NCBI GenBank assembly: GCA_964418425.1
Contig: CAYQLT010000038.1
Location: 1-23,807 of the forward strand
Direction of reading: 5' to 3'
DNA: 23,807 nucleotides
From: CAYQLT01 sp964418425
GTDB taxonomy: Bacteria > Bacillota > Limnochordia > Limnochordales > Geochordaceae
Shown: in pieces, positions 1 to 7,525 of the stretch
Numbering within the stretch: position 1 is the first letter of the stretch
How the letters are laid out: every line of letters starts with the position of its first letter
Program-made: the position numbers and the translations under genes
Notes under the pieces: generated by a model
What the model was told of the DNA's origin: nothing
Databases searched by the model: none
Seen by the model: the letters and a program-made list of their open reading frames with translations, nothing else

Positions 1-130
1 TTGGCTGGCCCGGTGGCCAGGGCGGAGGGACCCCACCCGTTCCCATTCCGAACACGGAAGTGAAGACCTCCAGCGGGCTGGATACTGCGGCGGAAACGCC
101 GTGGGAAAGGGCTTCGCCGCCGGGACAGCT
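1..130 (+). rRNA. rrf: 5S ribosomal RNA
   Basis: The stretch has the conserved 5S core: a CGGAGGGACCCCACCCGTTCCCATTCCGAACACGG-like loop region (about 24-58), GAAGTGAAG after it, and the GATACTGCGG...CCGTGGGAAAG arm near 81-109. The ends pair as helix I: bases 3-13 (GGCTGGCCCGG) pair with 120-130 (CCGGGACAGCT) with one G-U and one mismatch. The true 5' end may be a base or two either way. It is the last gene of an rRNA operon whose 16S and 23S genes would lie upstream of the window, and it is followed at once by a strong terminator. Confidence 0.95.
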
Positions 131-145
131 GTAACACCCTACCAG

Positions 146-211
146 GTCACGGCCTCGATCCCACAAATGGATCCCACGAATGGGATCCTGGGTCGAGGCC
201 GTGACGTTTTT
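146..211 (+). terminator. Intrinsic terminator of the rRNA operon
   Basis: A perfect 13-bp outer stem is formed by 146-158 (GTCACGGCCTCGA) and 193-205 (TCGAGGCCGTGAC). Inside it sits an 8-bp stem, GGATCCCA (169-176) with TGGGATCC (181-188), closed by a CGAA loop. A run of five T follows at 207-211. A second GATCCCA copy at 157-163 could compete with the inner stem. Position 16 bases after the 5S gene and the T-tract make this the rRNA transcription terminator. Confidence 0.92.
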
Positions 212-484
212 GTGCTTCTGGGTGGCAAGGCGTGGACTTTGGCGTCGTTTCCGTGGTCGGCAAGGGAAGGGAGTTCACGGGCCTCTCCTAACACTCTATT
301 CCAGCCCCGAAGCAGCAGTTTCTGGAAGCGCTGCATCCTGTGGCACGGAGTGCACTGTGGCGCCCTGCAACGGTCAGCGGTGCGCGGAGAATACCCCCTG
401 AGGGGTACCCCCGATGCGCGCCGGGACGGGCTTTTCAGCGGGCGCCCGGGAGAAGGTTCGCGCTTACTCGCATCAGGCTCCCGG
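212..484. other. Gene-free spacer between rRNA terminator and ATPase remnant
   Basis: No reading frame here resembles a protein I recognise, and no tRNA cloverleaf is visible. The one structural item is a short perfect hairpin at 392-407 (TACCCC, loop CTGA, GGGGTA) without a T-run. The stretch is probably decayed mobile-element sequence, because the transposition-ATPase remnant begins abruptly at its right edge without its own N-terminal part. Confidence 0.4.
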
Positions 485-813
485 ACCCTCACTGAGCGGC
501 TGGCCCTTAGCTCCGCCGAGGCGTTGGCCCAGCGCATCGCTCTCCGCTACCACCTGGGCGGCTTTTCCCCCAGGAGACGGCCGCCTACATCCGCCACCAC
601 CTGAAGCTGGCCGGGGCCGACCAGGAGCTGTTCACCGCCAAGGCCCTCGATCATATCCACCGGGCCTGCAACGGGCTACCCCGGCCCATCAACCAGCTCG
701 CCCACCTCTGCCTGATGGCAGCAGGCGCTCGGCAGGAGCACGTGGTCGACCACGAGCTGGTCGAGGCGGTCATCGCCACCGGATGGCACGCACCCCAGGC
801 GGCCGGGAGGTGA
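485..813 (+). pseudogene. ExeA/TniB-like transposition AAA ATPase, C-terminal remnant with frameshift
   Basis: The translation contains ERLALSSAEALAQRIALRYH, then LGGFSP, and after a frame change ETAAYIRHHLKLAG and NGLPRPINQLAHLCLMAA. This is the C-terminal third of the ExeA-type AAA ATPases that accompany transposases, where the usual text is RLxLxxxEALAQRIxxRYHLGGL-EETxxYIxHRLxxAG...G-PRxINxLA. The frame changes in the C-run at about 565-571: one extra C would restore F-S-P-Q-E-T. The TGA is at 811-813. The Walker A and B motifs and the rest of the N-terminus are absent, so the gene cannot make a working ATPase. No partner transposase or terminal inverted repeat is visible. The identification rests on remembered family motifs. 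Confidence 0.72.
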
Positions 814-818
814 GCGCG

Positions 819-1040
819 ATGCGCCTCTGGTCGCGAGGTAATACGCCCATCACCGTCGAGTGGCAGCGCACCCGCCGGGCCGGTCCTCTGGCCCGGCTGC
901 GCCTGGTCGACGGCCTGAGGGAGGTGGTGCTGGCCTTTGCCTCCCGCCGCGCCATCTGCGAACTGGCCATCCGCCTGGCGCTCCTTTGGGGGGAGGTGGT
1001 GGAGGCCGAGGACAAGGCTGGCCGTCGTCGGCTATCCTGA
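819..1040 (+). CDS. Small protein of unknown function next to the ATPase remnant
   Basis: A 73-residue ORF starts with ATG five bases after the ATPase stop. A GGGAGG ribosome binding site (805-810) lies within the ATPase end, so it would be translationally coupled to it. The product is Arg-rich, with a central hydrophobic/amphipathic stretch (LVDGLREVVLAFASRR) and an acidic segment (GEVVEAEDKAG) near its end. I do not recognise it. It could be an accessory protein of the same lost mobile element or a chance frame in GC-rich DNA. The good spacing of the binding site is the only positive argument. Confidence 0.35.
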   Translation: MRLWSRGNTPITVEWQRTRRAGPLARLRLVDGLREVVLAFASRRAICELAIRLALLWGEVVEAEDKAGRRRLS

Positions 1041-1428
1041 CATCGCAGGAGCGCGTGGCCGTCCAGGAGATCGGGCGAGCCACGCGCTTCGCTGCTCATC
1101 GACTGCGCGACCATAGCGGTCAGATAGCGATCAACGGAGCAGTAGCTCGGTTTGTTCCCAGTCATAAGGTGCGAAGCGCAGGCGGGCCAGCCCCAAGCAA
1201 GAGGGGATACGGCTTAGTCTGCGGCTCCGATTGCTCCGAAAAAGTGCGAATAAGTAAGCAAATGGACGAAATGAGGACCTAACTCAGATTGGTGTCCTAC
1301 CCTGGGACTTAGCGGGGATAGTAACCGTCAGACGGGCTTGGCTCCATGTTACAGGTTAAATGTAAAATGTAATCGCACTTCGACGACGGGGCGAACTCTC
1401 GTAGCGTTTTGGAGCGGAGGTTGGGGAT
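1041..1428. other. Intergenic region ahead of the sugar-acid operon
   Basis: This 388-base gap holds no ORF I can support. Its left half (to about 1280) is GC-rich and may be more degraded mobile-element DNA. Its right half becomes A/T-richer around 1345-1375, which is unusual for the window and marks the likely promoter/operator zone for the operon starting at 1429. No terminator hairpin with a T-run is seen. Confidence 0.5.
1338..1371 (+). promoter_or_regulatory. Candidate promoter and GntR-type operator
   Basis: An A/T-rich island contains an imperfect inverted repeat TGTTACA-(7)-TGTAAAA (1347-1367, core TTACA 1349-1353 and TGTAA 1361-1365) and a direct duplication of AATGTAA. TTGGCT (1338-1343) and TAAAAT (1363-1368) could be -35 and -10 elements, although the 19-base spacer is longer than ideal. 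FadR-type GntR proteins commonly bind short GT...AC dyads upstream of their own gene, so autoregulation is likely, but both the promoter and operator calls are by eye. Confidence 0.35.
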
Positions 1429-2160
1429 TTGCCAGCCCTCAGCCCGCCTGACCTGGAGCAGATAACCGCCACGCCACTGGTGGGAGACAGGACCTATCAG
1501 GCTATCCGGGACGCCATTCTCTCCAGGGTGTTTGCACCCGGGTCAAAGCTGACCGTTGACGTTGTGGCCAAAAGGTTGGGGGTGAGCCGGACACCCGTCA
1601 AAGAGGCGCTCGTCCGCCTTGAACGAGAAGGCTTGGTCCGCATGGTACCTCGCCACGGAGCGTTTGTAGCCACCCTTGCGCCCGAGGAGGTCCTTGAGAT
1701 CTACGACCTGCGTGAAGTGCTCGAGGGACTGGCGGCACGCAAGGCGGCCCAGCGTGTAACCCGACAGCATCTGGCAAGGTTGGCCACGCTGTTGCGCAAG
1801 ACCGAGGCCCACGCAGCGGCAGGGGACCTCACGCTGTACTCCGACGTCGACCTGCTTTTCCACCAGACGATTCGCGAGGCCAGTGGGAGCCCGCGCCTCA
1901 TCGACACCCTTGAGAACCTGCGGGGGCAGGTGCGGTTGCTGATGTCGACCTCCATTGTGCTGCCGGGACGGCTCGAGAAGTCTGTGCAAGAGCACCGGCG
2001 TATTTACGAGGCCCTCAAGCGCCGAGACCCGGAGGCGGCCGAGGAGGCGGCTCGGGCTCACATGCGAGCTTCCAGGGAGGCGATGGCCAGTTACCTGTCC
2101 CAGCAGCCGCTCCCAGGTTCGAGGTCGCAGACGTTACCGACACTGCCGCAGGAGGCGTGA
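1429..2160 (+). CDS. GntR-family transcriptional regulator, FadR/FCD subfamily
   Basis: This 243-residue DNA-binding regulator probably controls the sugar-acid operon that follows. A winged helix-turn-helix spans about residues 22-88, including VAKRLGVSRTPVKEAL, the typical GntR recognition segment, and the EGLVRMVPRHGAFVA wing. The C-terminal all-helical FCD ligand domain (about 95-220) keeps a full metal site: D141, H145, H189 and H211. Such domains bind small carboxylate effectors, which fits a neighbourhood of sugar-acid enzymes. The TTG start is chosen because a GGAGCGGAGG binding site (1411-1420) lies 8 bases upstream and no better start exists before the domain. The stop is six bases before the next gene, indicating co-transcription. 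Confidence 0.92.
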   Translation: MPALSPPDLEQITATPLVGDRTYQAIRDAILSRVFAPGSKLTVDVVAKRLGVSRTPVKEALVRLEREGLVRMVPRHGAFVATLAPEEVLEIYDLREVLEGLAARKAAQRVTRQHLARLATLLRKTEAHAAAGDLTLYSDVDLLFHQTIREASGSPRLIDTLENLRGQVRLLMSTSIVLPGRLEKSVQEHRRIYEALKRRDPEAAEEAARAHMRASREAMASYLSQQPLPGSRSQTLPTLPQEA

Positions 2161-2166
2161 CCACCC

Positions 2167-3282
2167 GTGCGCATCCGTCAGATCGAGACCCGACTCCTAC
2201 AGGTGCCCCTGGAGAAGGAGATGGGGGGCAGTGCTCGCAGGCCTCCTATTCGGGCCAGGTGGTTGGCCATGGTTCGGCTCATCACGGACGAGGGGCTGGT
2301 GGGGTACGGGGAGAGCTACGGCACCCCTGAGGTGGTACGCACTATCGTCAACGAGGTGCTGGCACCTTTTTTCATCGGCACCGACCCGTTGCGGGGTGAT
2401 GCTCTGGCGAAAGCGGTCGACAGCGGCATTGGGTATCACGGGCCCAAGGGGATCATGGTCGAGGCGCTCAGCGCCATCGACATCGCCCTATGGGATCTTC
2501 GCGGCAAGGCCCTGGGCCAGCCTGTGAGCGCTTTAATCGGCGGACGACTACGGGACAGTGTACCGTGCTACGCGGCCAGCGTCTATCTCGGTAGCGTGGG
2601 TGAGGCCGTTCGCCAGGCTGCGATGTTTCGAAACGCCGGGTTCGACGCCATCAAGGTGAAGGTTGGGATGGGCATCGAGCACGACGTCCGGGTGTTCTCC
2701 GAAGTGCGGCGAGAGGTGGGTGAAGAGGTGACCCTCATGGCCGACGCCAACGGGGTTTACGATGCCCGCCAGGCCATCCATCTCGGGCGGCGCCTGGAGG
2801 CACTGGGGTTGTATTGGTTCGAGGAGCCGGTCAGGGTCGAAGATTACCGGGGATACGCGCGAGTGGGACAAGCTCTGGAGTGCTACGTCGCCGGCAGCGA
2901 GGGCGAATATACGCGCCACGGCTTTCGGGATCTGGTGGTCCAGGGCGATGTCGACGTGGTGCAGCCAGACCTGACCCGGTGCGGGGGCCTGACCGAGGGG
3001 CTTGCCATTGCCCTTCTGGCCTCGAGCTTCAACCGGCGCCTTTCACCGCACTGCTGGAGTTCGGTCTTCGGGTTGGCGGCGGCCCTCCACCTCACGGCGG
3101 CGGTGAGTAACGGGTTGACGGTGGAATACGACGCTCACCCCAATCCCCTCAGGGAGGGTCTCGTGCCCGGACAGTTGAAGCCGAGGGAGGGCCACCTGGA
3201 TGTGCCTACGGGGCCCGGCCTCGGGCTCGATGTGAACGAGGTCTTCCTGGAGGCCCATACGGTTTGGGCATCAATAGCATGA
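2167..3282 (+). CDS. Enolase-superfamily sugar-acid dehydratase (mandelate racemase/muconate lactonizing family)
   Basis: This 371-residue cytoplasmic enzyme is expected to abstract the proton next to a carboxylate and eliminate water from an aldonic or aldaric acid. All expected residues are visible: the K163-x-K165 base motif, Mg2+ ligands D193 (in MADANG), E219 or E220 (WFEEP) and E245 or E247 (GSEGE), then D268 (QPD) and H295 (SPHCW) as the His-Asp dyad, and E320 (VEYD). KxK plus the His-Asp dyad defines the mandelate-racemase subgroup, which includes galactarate, glucarate-like, rhamnonate and pentonate dehydratases and galactarolactone cycloisomerase. The substrate cannot be read from the sequence. 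The GTG start has AGGAGG 10 bases upstream, inside the end of the regulator gene. Confidence 0.92.
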   Translation: MRIRQIETRLLQVPLEKEMGGSARRPPIRARWLAMVRLITDEGLVGYGESYGTPEVVRTIVNEVLAPFFIGTDPLRGDALAKAVDSGIGYHGPKGIMVEALSAIDIALWDLRGKALGQPVSALIGGRLRDSVPCYAASVYLGSVGEAVRQAAMFRNAGFDAIKVKVGMGIEHDVRVFSEVRREVGEEVTLMADANGVYDARQAIHLGRRLEALGLYWFEEPVRVEDYRGYARVGQALECYVAGSEGEYTRHGFRDLVVQGDVDVVQPDLTRCGGLTEGLAIALLASSFNRRLSPHCWSSVFGLAAALHLTAAVSNGLTVEYDAHPNPLREGLVPGQLKPREGHLDVPTGPGLGLDVNEVFLEAHTVWASIA

Positions 3283-3334
3283 AAAACGGTCAGAGTGCCT
3301 GCGGGTGACCAGGGTACGCAGATAGGGGGTCGCG

Positions 3335-3628
3335 ATGAAGCCGAAGGTCTTCGTTCATGCCAGGGGCGACAACGTGGGCGTGGCTGTGGAGGACTTGGCT
3401 CCCGGAGAGGCAGTGGGCGTCGTCATACTTGAGGACGACTCGCAAAGCGTACTGACAGTGCAGCAAGCTATACCCGTGGGTCATAAGGTGGCGCTGCAGG
3501 CCATCGCAGCCGGCGAACGGGTGATCGAGTACGGCGAGCCCATCGGACGGGCGACGCAGGCTATCCGCGCCGGAGAGCATGTCCACGTGCACAACATCAA
3601 GACGCTGAGGTGGGCCATTGCGTCATGA
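3335..3628 (+). CDS. UxaA-family dehydratase, small SAF-domain subunit
   Basis: This 97-residue protein consists of a single SAF domain, the N-terminal domain of altronate/galactarate dehydratases and, as a separate subunit, of sulfolactate sulfo-lyase (SuyA). Family hallmarks are the DNVGVAVEDLAPGE opening, VGHKVALQAIAAGERV in the middle, the YGEPIGRAT turn and the closing HVHNI. In the family this domain caps the active site of the large subunit. The ATG has AGGGGG five bases ahead. Its stop overlaps the ATG of the large subunit as ATGA (3625-3628), the usual arrangement for translationally coupled, stoichiometric partners. The 52-base gap after the enolase gene contains no terminator. Confidence 0.88.
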   Translation: MKPKVFVHARGDNVGVAVEDLAPGEAVGVVILEDDSQSVLTVQQAIPVGHKVALQAIAAGERVIEYGEPIGRATQAIRAGEHVHVHNIKTLRWAIAS

Positions 3629-4779
3629 CAAACGAGTTACTTGCATACAGGCGCCCCAACGGGCGGGTAGGGGTTCGCAACCACGTGCTGATCATTTCCG
3701 TGGACGATATCTCGAACGCAGCAGTTGAAGCGGTTGCTCGCGTCATCCCGGGAACCCTGGCCATTCCGCACCCGTACGGGCGCCTGCAGTTTGGCGCCGA
3801 CCTCGAACTCACCTTCCGGACCCTCATCGGTACGGCGGCCAACCCCAATGTGGCGGCGGCCATCGTCATCGGCATCGAAACCACTTGGACGAAGCGGCTC
3901 GTCGAGGGGGTGGCCAAAACCGGCAAGCCGGTGGAGGGGTTCAGCATCGAGCACTACGGTGACTTGAAGACCATCGAGCGGGCGGCCCGGGTGGCCAAGC
4001 AGCTCCTGCAGGACGCCTCCGAACTGCGCCGGGAACCCATCGAGCTAAAAGAGCTCACCATCAGCATCAAGTGCGGCGAGTCGGACACCACCTCGGGGCT
4101 TGCCTCGAACCCGGCTCTCGGTGTGCTGGTAGACCGGCTGGTAGACGCCGGATGCGCGGTCATCTTTGGAGAGACGTCGGAACTGACCGGCGCTGAGCAT
4201 CTCATTGCACGGCGGATGGCGACCCCGCAGCTTCGGGAGCGGTTCATGCAGGTCTACAACGATTACGTCGCGTTCATCAAGGAGCAAGGGGTGGATCTGC
4301 TGGGCTCGCAGCCGACCCAGGGCAACATCGCCGGGGGCTTGAGCACCATCGAGGAGAAAGGGCTCGGCAACATCCAGAAGACGGGGAGCCGGTCCATCGT
4401 CAGCGTGCTGGAGCCTGCGGAGGCGCCGCCGGGGCCGGGGCTGCACTTCATGGACACCTCGTCGGCAGCGGCGGAAATGATCACGCTGGCAGCGGCCGCA
4501 GGCTCCGTGCTGCACTTCTTCACCACGGGGCAGGGCAACATCGTGGGTCACCCGGTCATCCCCGTCATCAAGACGTCGGCCCACCCCCGCACGGTGGTGG
4601 AGATGGCCGAGCACATCGATGTGGATCTGAGCGGGATCCTGCGCCGCGAGATGACCCTCGAGCAGGCCGCCGACGCCCTGTACGCCATGATGGTACGGAC
4701 CGTCAACGGGCGGCTCACCGCGGCCGAGGCGCTGGGACACCGGGAGTTCGTGCTGACCAAGCTGTACCGGAGCGCGTGA
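3625..4779 (+). CDS. UxaA-family dehydratase/lyase, large subunit
   Basis: This 384-residue protein matches the large domain of altronate/galactarate dehydratase and SuyB: the start (YRRPNGRVGVRNHVLIISV), SIKCGESDTTSGLASNPALG, GNIAGGLSTIEEKGLGNIQKTG and the end FTTGQGN-VGHPVIPVIK are all family landmarks. The enzymes remove water (or sulfite) from a hydroxy-carboxylate using a bound metal, with conserved Cys and Glu residues such as those in IKCGESD. ATG 3625 is preferred over GTG 3610 because it makes an ATGA overlap with the small subunit and has GAGGTGGG upstream. Whether the substrate is altronate, galactarate, sulfolactate or a 2-keto-3-deoxy acid is open. The enolase-type dehydratase upstream argues for a sugar acid. 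Confidence 0.9.
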   Translation: MTNELLAYRRPNGRVGVRNHVLIISVDDISNAAVEAVARVIPGTLAIPHPYGRLQFGADLELTFRTLIGTAANPNVAAAIVIGIETTWTKRLVEGVAKTGKPVEGFSIEHYGDLKTIERAARVAKQLLQDASELRREPIELKELTISIKCGESDTTSGLASNPALGVLVDRLVDAGCAVIFGETSELTGAEHLIARRMATPQLRERFMQVYNDYVAFIKEQGVDLLGSQPTQGNIAGGLSTIEEKGLGNIQKTGSRSIVSVLEPAEAPPGPGLHFMDTSSAAAEMITLAAAAGSVLHFFTTGQGNIVGHPVIPVIKTSAHPRTVVEMAEHIDVDLSGILRREMTLEQAADALYAMMVRTVNGRLTAAEALGHREFVLTKLYRSA

Positions 4780-4865
4780 CGGCGGCGGCAGGGGGCGGGG
4801 CCAACGGCGGCAAGGGTCAGGCACGGGCCGGGAGAGGAACCACGAGTAAACAGGGGTGTTGCGCG

Positions 4866-6293
4866 GTGGACATGTTCGTGGCCGGCCATTGGGTTTCGTC
4901 GGCGGAGAGGGCCGAGGTCAGATGCTCCTATGATGGCCGGGTGGTCGACTCGGTACCCTTGGCCAGCCGAGACGACGTGCAACGGGCCGTCGCCTCCGCG
5001 GCGCGGGGAGCCGTACAGATGCGGGAGATGACGGCCCTCGAACGCTCGACGGTCCTGAAGAAGACGTCCGAACTTCTGGTGCAGCGCCTGGAATCCATCG
5101 CCCGGCTGCTTGCGCTGGAAGTGGGCAAGACGATCCGGGAGGCCCGAGCCGAGGTCCAGCGCACCGCGCGGCTATTCGACTGGGCCGCCGAGGAGGCCAA
5201 GCGCATTACGGGGGAGACCATCCCCTTTGACGCCGCTTTCGGGGCGGCCGACCGGGTCGGGTACTACATTCGGGTACCGGTGGGCATCGTGGCGGCCATC
5301 ACGCCGTTCAACGTGCCGCTGGCGCTGGCAGCTCATAAGCTGGCTCCAGCCCTGGCAGCCGGTAACAGCGTGGTCTTCAAGCCCGCGACCTCAACCCCCC
5401 TGGCCGACCTGGAGCTGGTGCGGGCGCTCCTCGACGCGGGGTTGCCCGCGGATGCCATCAACGCCCTCACGGGACGGGGTTCGGTGGTCGGGGATGCCAT
5501 CGTGGCAGCCCCGGAGATCCGGATGGTTACCTTCACCGGAAGCCGAGAGGTCGGCAAGGTGCTGACCGCGAGGGCCGGCTTCAAGAAGCTCACCATGGAG
5601 CTCGGCGGAAACGCCCCCTGCATCGTGCGGCCCTCGGCTGACGTGGAACGGGCGGCGGAAGCTATTGGACGGGGCGGGTTTGCCATCGCGGGGCAGAACT
5701 GCATCTCGGTCCAGCGGGTACTGGCCCATTCGGCGGTCTACGACCGCCTCCTGACCGAGGTCGTTGACCGGGCCCGGGCCCTTCGGGTGGGGAATCCGCT
5801 CGACGAAGCCACGGACATGGGGCCGCTTGTCAGCGAAGCGGAGGCCGTGCGGGTTCAAAGCTGGATAGAAGAGGCCGTGCAGAAGGGCGCCCGATTGATC
5901 ACGGGTGGACGCCGGCAGGGGGCACTGCTGGAGCCGACGGTGCTCGCCGACGTGCCGTTTGATTGCCGCATCTCCCGAGACGAGGTGTTTGGCCCGGTCG
6001 TGGCCTTTTACCAGGTCGACGACCTCGAGGATGCCGTGCGCATCGCCAATGACGTCGACTACGGGCTGCAGTCGGGGGTGTTCACGCAGGACGTGGACGA
6101 GGCTTTCTGGCTGGCCCGGCGGCTCGAGGCCGGCGGCGTCTGGATCAATGACGTGTCTACGTTTCGGGTCGATTTCATGCCGTATGGCGGCATGAAGGGC
6201 AGCGGTTACGGCCGAGAGGGCGTGCGCTTCGCCATCGAAGAGATGACGGAGCACAAGGTCATCGCTTTCCGGCTGAAGGTGCCGCCGTCCTGA
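4866..6293 (+). CDS. NAD(P)+-dependent aldehyde dehydrogenase
   Basis: This 475-residue ALDH-superfamily enzyme oxidises an aldehyde to the acid. Catalytic residues are in place: N149 (TPFNVP), E245 (MELGGNAP) and the nucleophile C279 (GQNCIS). The cofactor motifs FKPATSTPLA and FTGSREVG are also present, as is the C-terminal PYGGMKGSGYGREG. The AGQNCISVQ context resembles the lactaldehyde/semialdehyde branch. As the last gene of the operon it probably oxidises the semialdehyde left by the two dehydratases, for example 2-oxoglutarate semialdehyde (inference). GTG 4866 has AGGGG nine bases upstream and gives a normal N-terminus (MDMFVAGHWV). GTG 4776 would overlap the previous stop as GTGA but adds 30 Gly/Ala-rich residues, and it cannot be excluded. 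Confidence 0.92.
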   Translation: MDMFVAGHWVSSAERAEVRCSYDGRVVDSVPLASRDDVQRAVASAARGAVQMREMTALERSTVLKKTSELLVQRLESIARLLALEVGKTIREARAEVQRTARLFDWAAEEAKRITGETIPFDAAFGAADRVGYYIRVPVGIVAAITPFNVPLALAAHKLAPALAAGNSVVFKPATSTPLADLELVRALLDAGLPADAINALTGRGSVVGDAIVAAPEIRMVTFTGSREVGKVLTARAGFKKLTMELGGNAPCIVRPSADVERAAEAIGRGGFAIAGQNCISVQRVLAHSAVYDRLLTEVVDRARALRVGNPLDEATDMGPLVSEAEAVRVQSWIEEAVQKGARLITGGRRQGALLEPTVLADVPFDCRISRDEVFGPVVAFYQVDDLEDAVRIANDVDYGLQSGVFTQDVDEAFWLARRLEAGGVWINDVSTFRVDFMPYGGMKGSGYGREGVRFAIEEMTEHKVIAFRLKVPPS

Positions 6294-6499
6294 GCGGTAT
6301 CTTTCATGAGGGTTTACCAGGAGACGAGCACGGGGAAGGCGGCATCACCCTCAGAACTGATCTGAAGCAACAGAAAGCCTAACCGCTGGCATACATACCA
6401 TCCCGGCGAACATCCGAGACATAAGGAGCATGCGCGCGGCGAGGACTTGACGTGGGATTACGAGGTTCCCTTCGTCCCGGAAGGGATCGGGGGAGGATC
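6294..6499 (+). promoter_or_regulatory. Intergenic region with possible operator for the amino-sugar operon
   Basis: The 206-base gap separates two functional gene sets and probably carries the promoter of the second. The dyad TGGCATACATACCA (6387-6400) is symmetric at TGG-AT-AT-CCA. It recalls the TGG...CCA operators of HutC/DasR-type GntR regulators of hexosamine genes, although its 8-base centre is two bases longer than the classical site. A second small hairpin is TCAGA-ACTGA-TCTGA (6351-6365). No convincing terminator follows the aldehyde dehydrogenase gene, so read-through from upstream is possible. All of this is by-eye inspection. Confidence 0.35.
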
Positions 6500-7507
6500 A
6501 TGGCGGGCGAACTAACTTGGAAGGAACTCAACGAGCAGCCGGCCGCATGGAGGTATGTCCTGAGGAGGCCAACTGTGCTGCCTCTACCCGCGCAGGACGG
6601 GGAACTCGTCTTTCTGGGCGCCGGGATGGCCTACTATCTCGCCAGAGCGCTAGCGACCCTGGCCGAGTCCTACACGGGGCGCTCCTGCAGGGCGCTGCCG
6701 TCTCAGGAACTGTTCCTCCATCCAGGTGCCACGAGCCAGCGGGAGCGGGCTTTCGTTCTCCTGTCGCGAACAGGAGACGTCAGCGACGCGGTCCGCGGGA
6801 TCGAAGCGGCGCGCCGGGGAGGCGTCCAGGGCTCCTTCACTGTGATCATCGGCGAAGGCGGCGGGCGCCTCGCCGGCCTTGCAGATACCTTGATCGAATG
6901 CGGCGTCTTCGAATCGAGCGTGGCGACCACCAAAACGCTGACAGCCATGGCGGTGGCGGCCATCCAAGGTCTCCTCGCGGCTGCGGGCCGGCACGAGGAA
7001 CTCGCTCAACTGCAGCGTCTACCGGGCATCCTGGAAAACCACATCGCGGCCTGGAGCCAGCAGGCCCGTCTTCTGGCCCGGATGGGCTTCGACCAGGTCG
7101 TCTTTCTGGGGACCGGGCCGCTCTTCGGCCTGGCGGAGGCGGTGTCCCTGACGGCCTGCGAGATGGCACTCCTGCAGAGCTCTGGGCACCATGCACTCGT
7201 TTACCTTCATGGCCGAAAGGTCACCGTAACGGACCGGACGCTCGCCGTGTTTCTTCTGTCTGATGAAGCCCGCGAGGAGGAGTTGAAAGTGGTCGCCGAG
7301 CTCCGTCGCCTGGGAGCGAGAGCCGTTGTGATTGCTGAACATGCGGACTCCCTCAACGCTGACGTGGTGCTCGAGTTTCGATCCGGCGTCAACGAGGGGG
7401 CGCGGCTTCCTCTCTACGCAGTATTTCCTCAGCTTCTGGGCTATCACTCGGCCATCCTGAAGGGTCTGAATCCTGACCGACCCCCGAAGCTAGCCAAGGT
7501 CTTTTGA
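6500..7507 (+). CDS. Double-SIS-domain sugar-phosphate isomerase/deaminase (AgaS-like)
   Basis: This 335-residue protein has two SIS domains, about 35-185 (FLGAGMAYYLARAL, then LLSRTGDVSDAV at 88-98 as phosphate loop, then FESSVATTKTLTAM) and about 195-325 (FLGTGPLFGLAEAVSLTACEMA). It ends with GLNPDRPPKLAKVF, the closing signature of AgaS, the GlmS isomerase half and FrlB-type enzymes. The opening TWKELNEQPAAWR also resembles AgaS. Members convert amino-sugar 6-phosphates to ketose phosphates and ammonia, or isomerise aldose/ketose phosphates. There is no glutaminase domain, so it is not a GlmS synthase. The direction is probably catabolic: galactosamine-6-P to tagatose-6-P is a good guess beside nagA. 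ATG 6500 has GGAGG just upstream; GTG 6452 would add 16 Arg/Gly-rich residues without homology. Confidence 0.85.
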   Translation: MAGELTWKELNEQPAAWRYVLRRPTVLPLPAQDGELVFLGAGMAYYLARALATLAESYTGRSCRALPSQELFLHPGATSQRERAFVLLSRTGDVSDAVRGIEAARRGGVQGSFTVIIGEGGGRLAGLADTLIECGVFESSVATTKTLTAMAVAAIQGLLAAAGRHEELAQLQRLPGILENHIAAWSQQARLLARMGFDQVVFLGTGPLFGLAEAVSLTACEMALLQSSGHHALVYLHGRKVTVTDRTLAVFLLSDEAREEELKVVAELRRLGARAVVIAEHADSLNADVVLEFRSGVNEGARLPLYAVFPQLLGYHSAILKGLNPDRPPKLAKVF

Positions 7508-7525
7508 AGAGTCATCCAGGACGGT

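Noticed and set aside
101..604. Plus-strand open frame starting inside the 5S rRNA gene
   Set aside because: It begins within rRNA and crosses the terminator. Only its last part is meaningful, as the start of the ATPase remnant.
4045..4824. Minus-strand open frame opposite the UxaA large subunit
   Set aside because: Its composition is biased (His, Arg, Pro) with no motif, and the plus-strand gene is well supported.
6423..6450. Possible six-residue leader peptide (ATG 6430 after AAGGAG) before the SIS gene
   Set aside because: Only one or two bases separate the binding site from the ATG, too close for initiation, and no attenuator hairpin pair follows.
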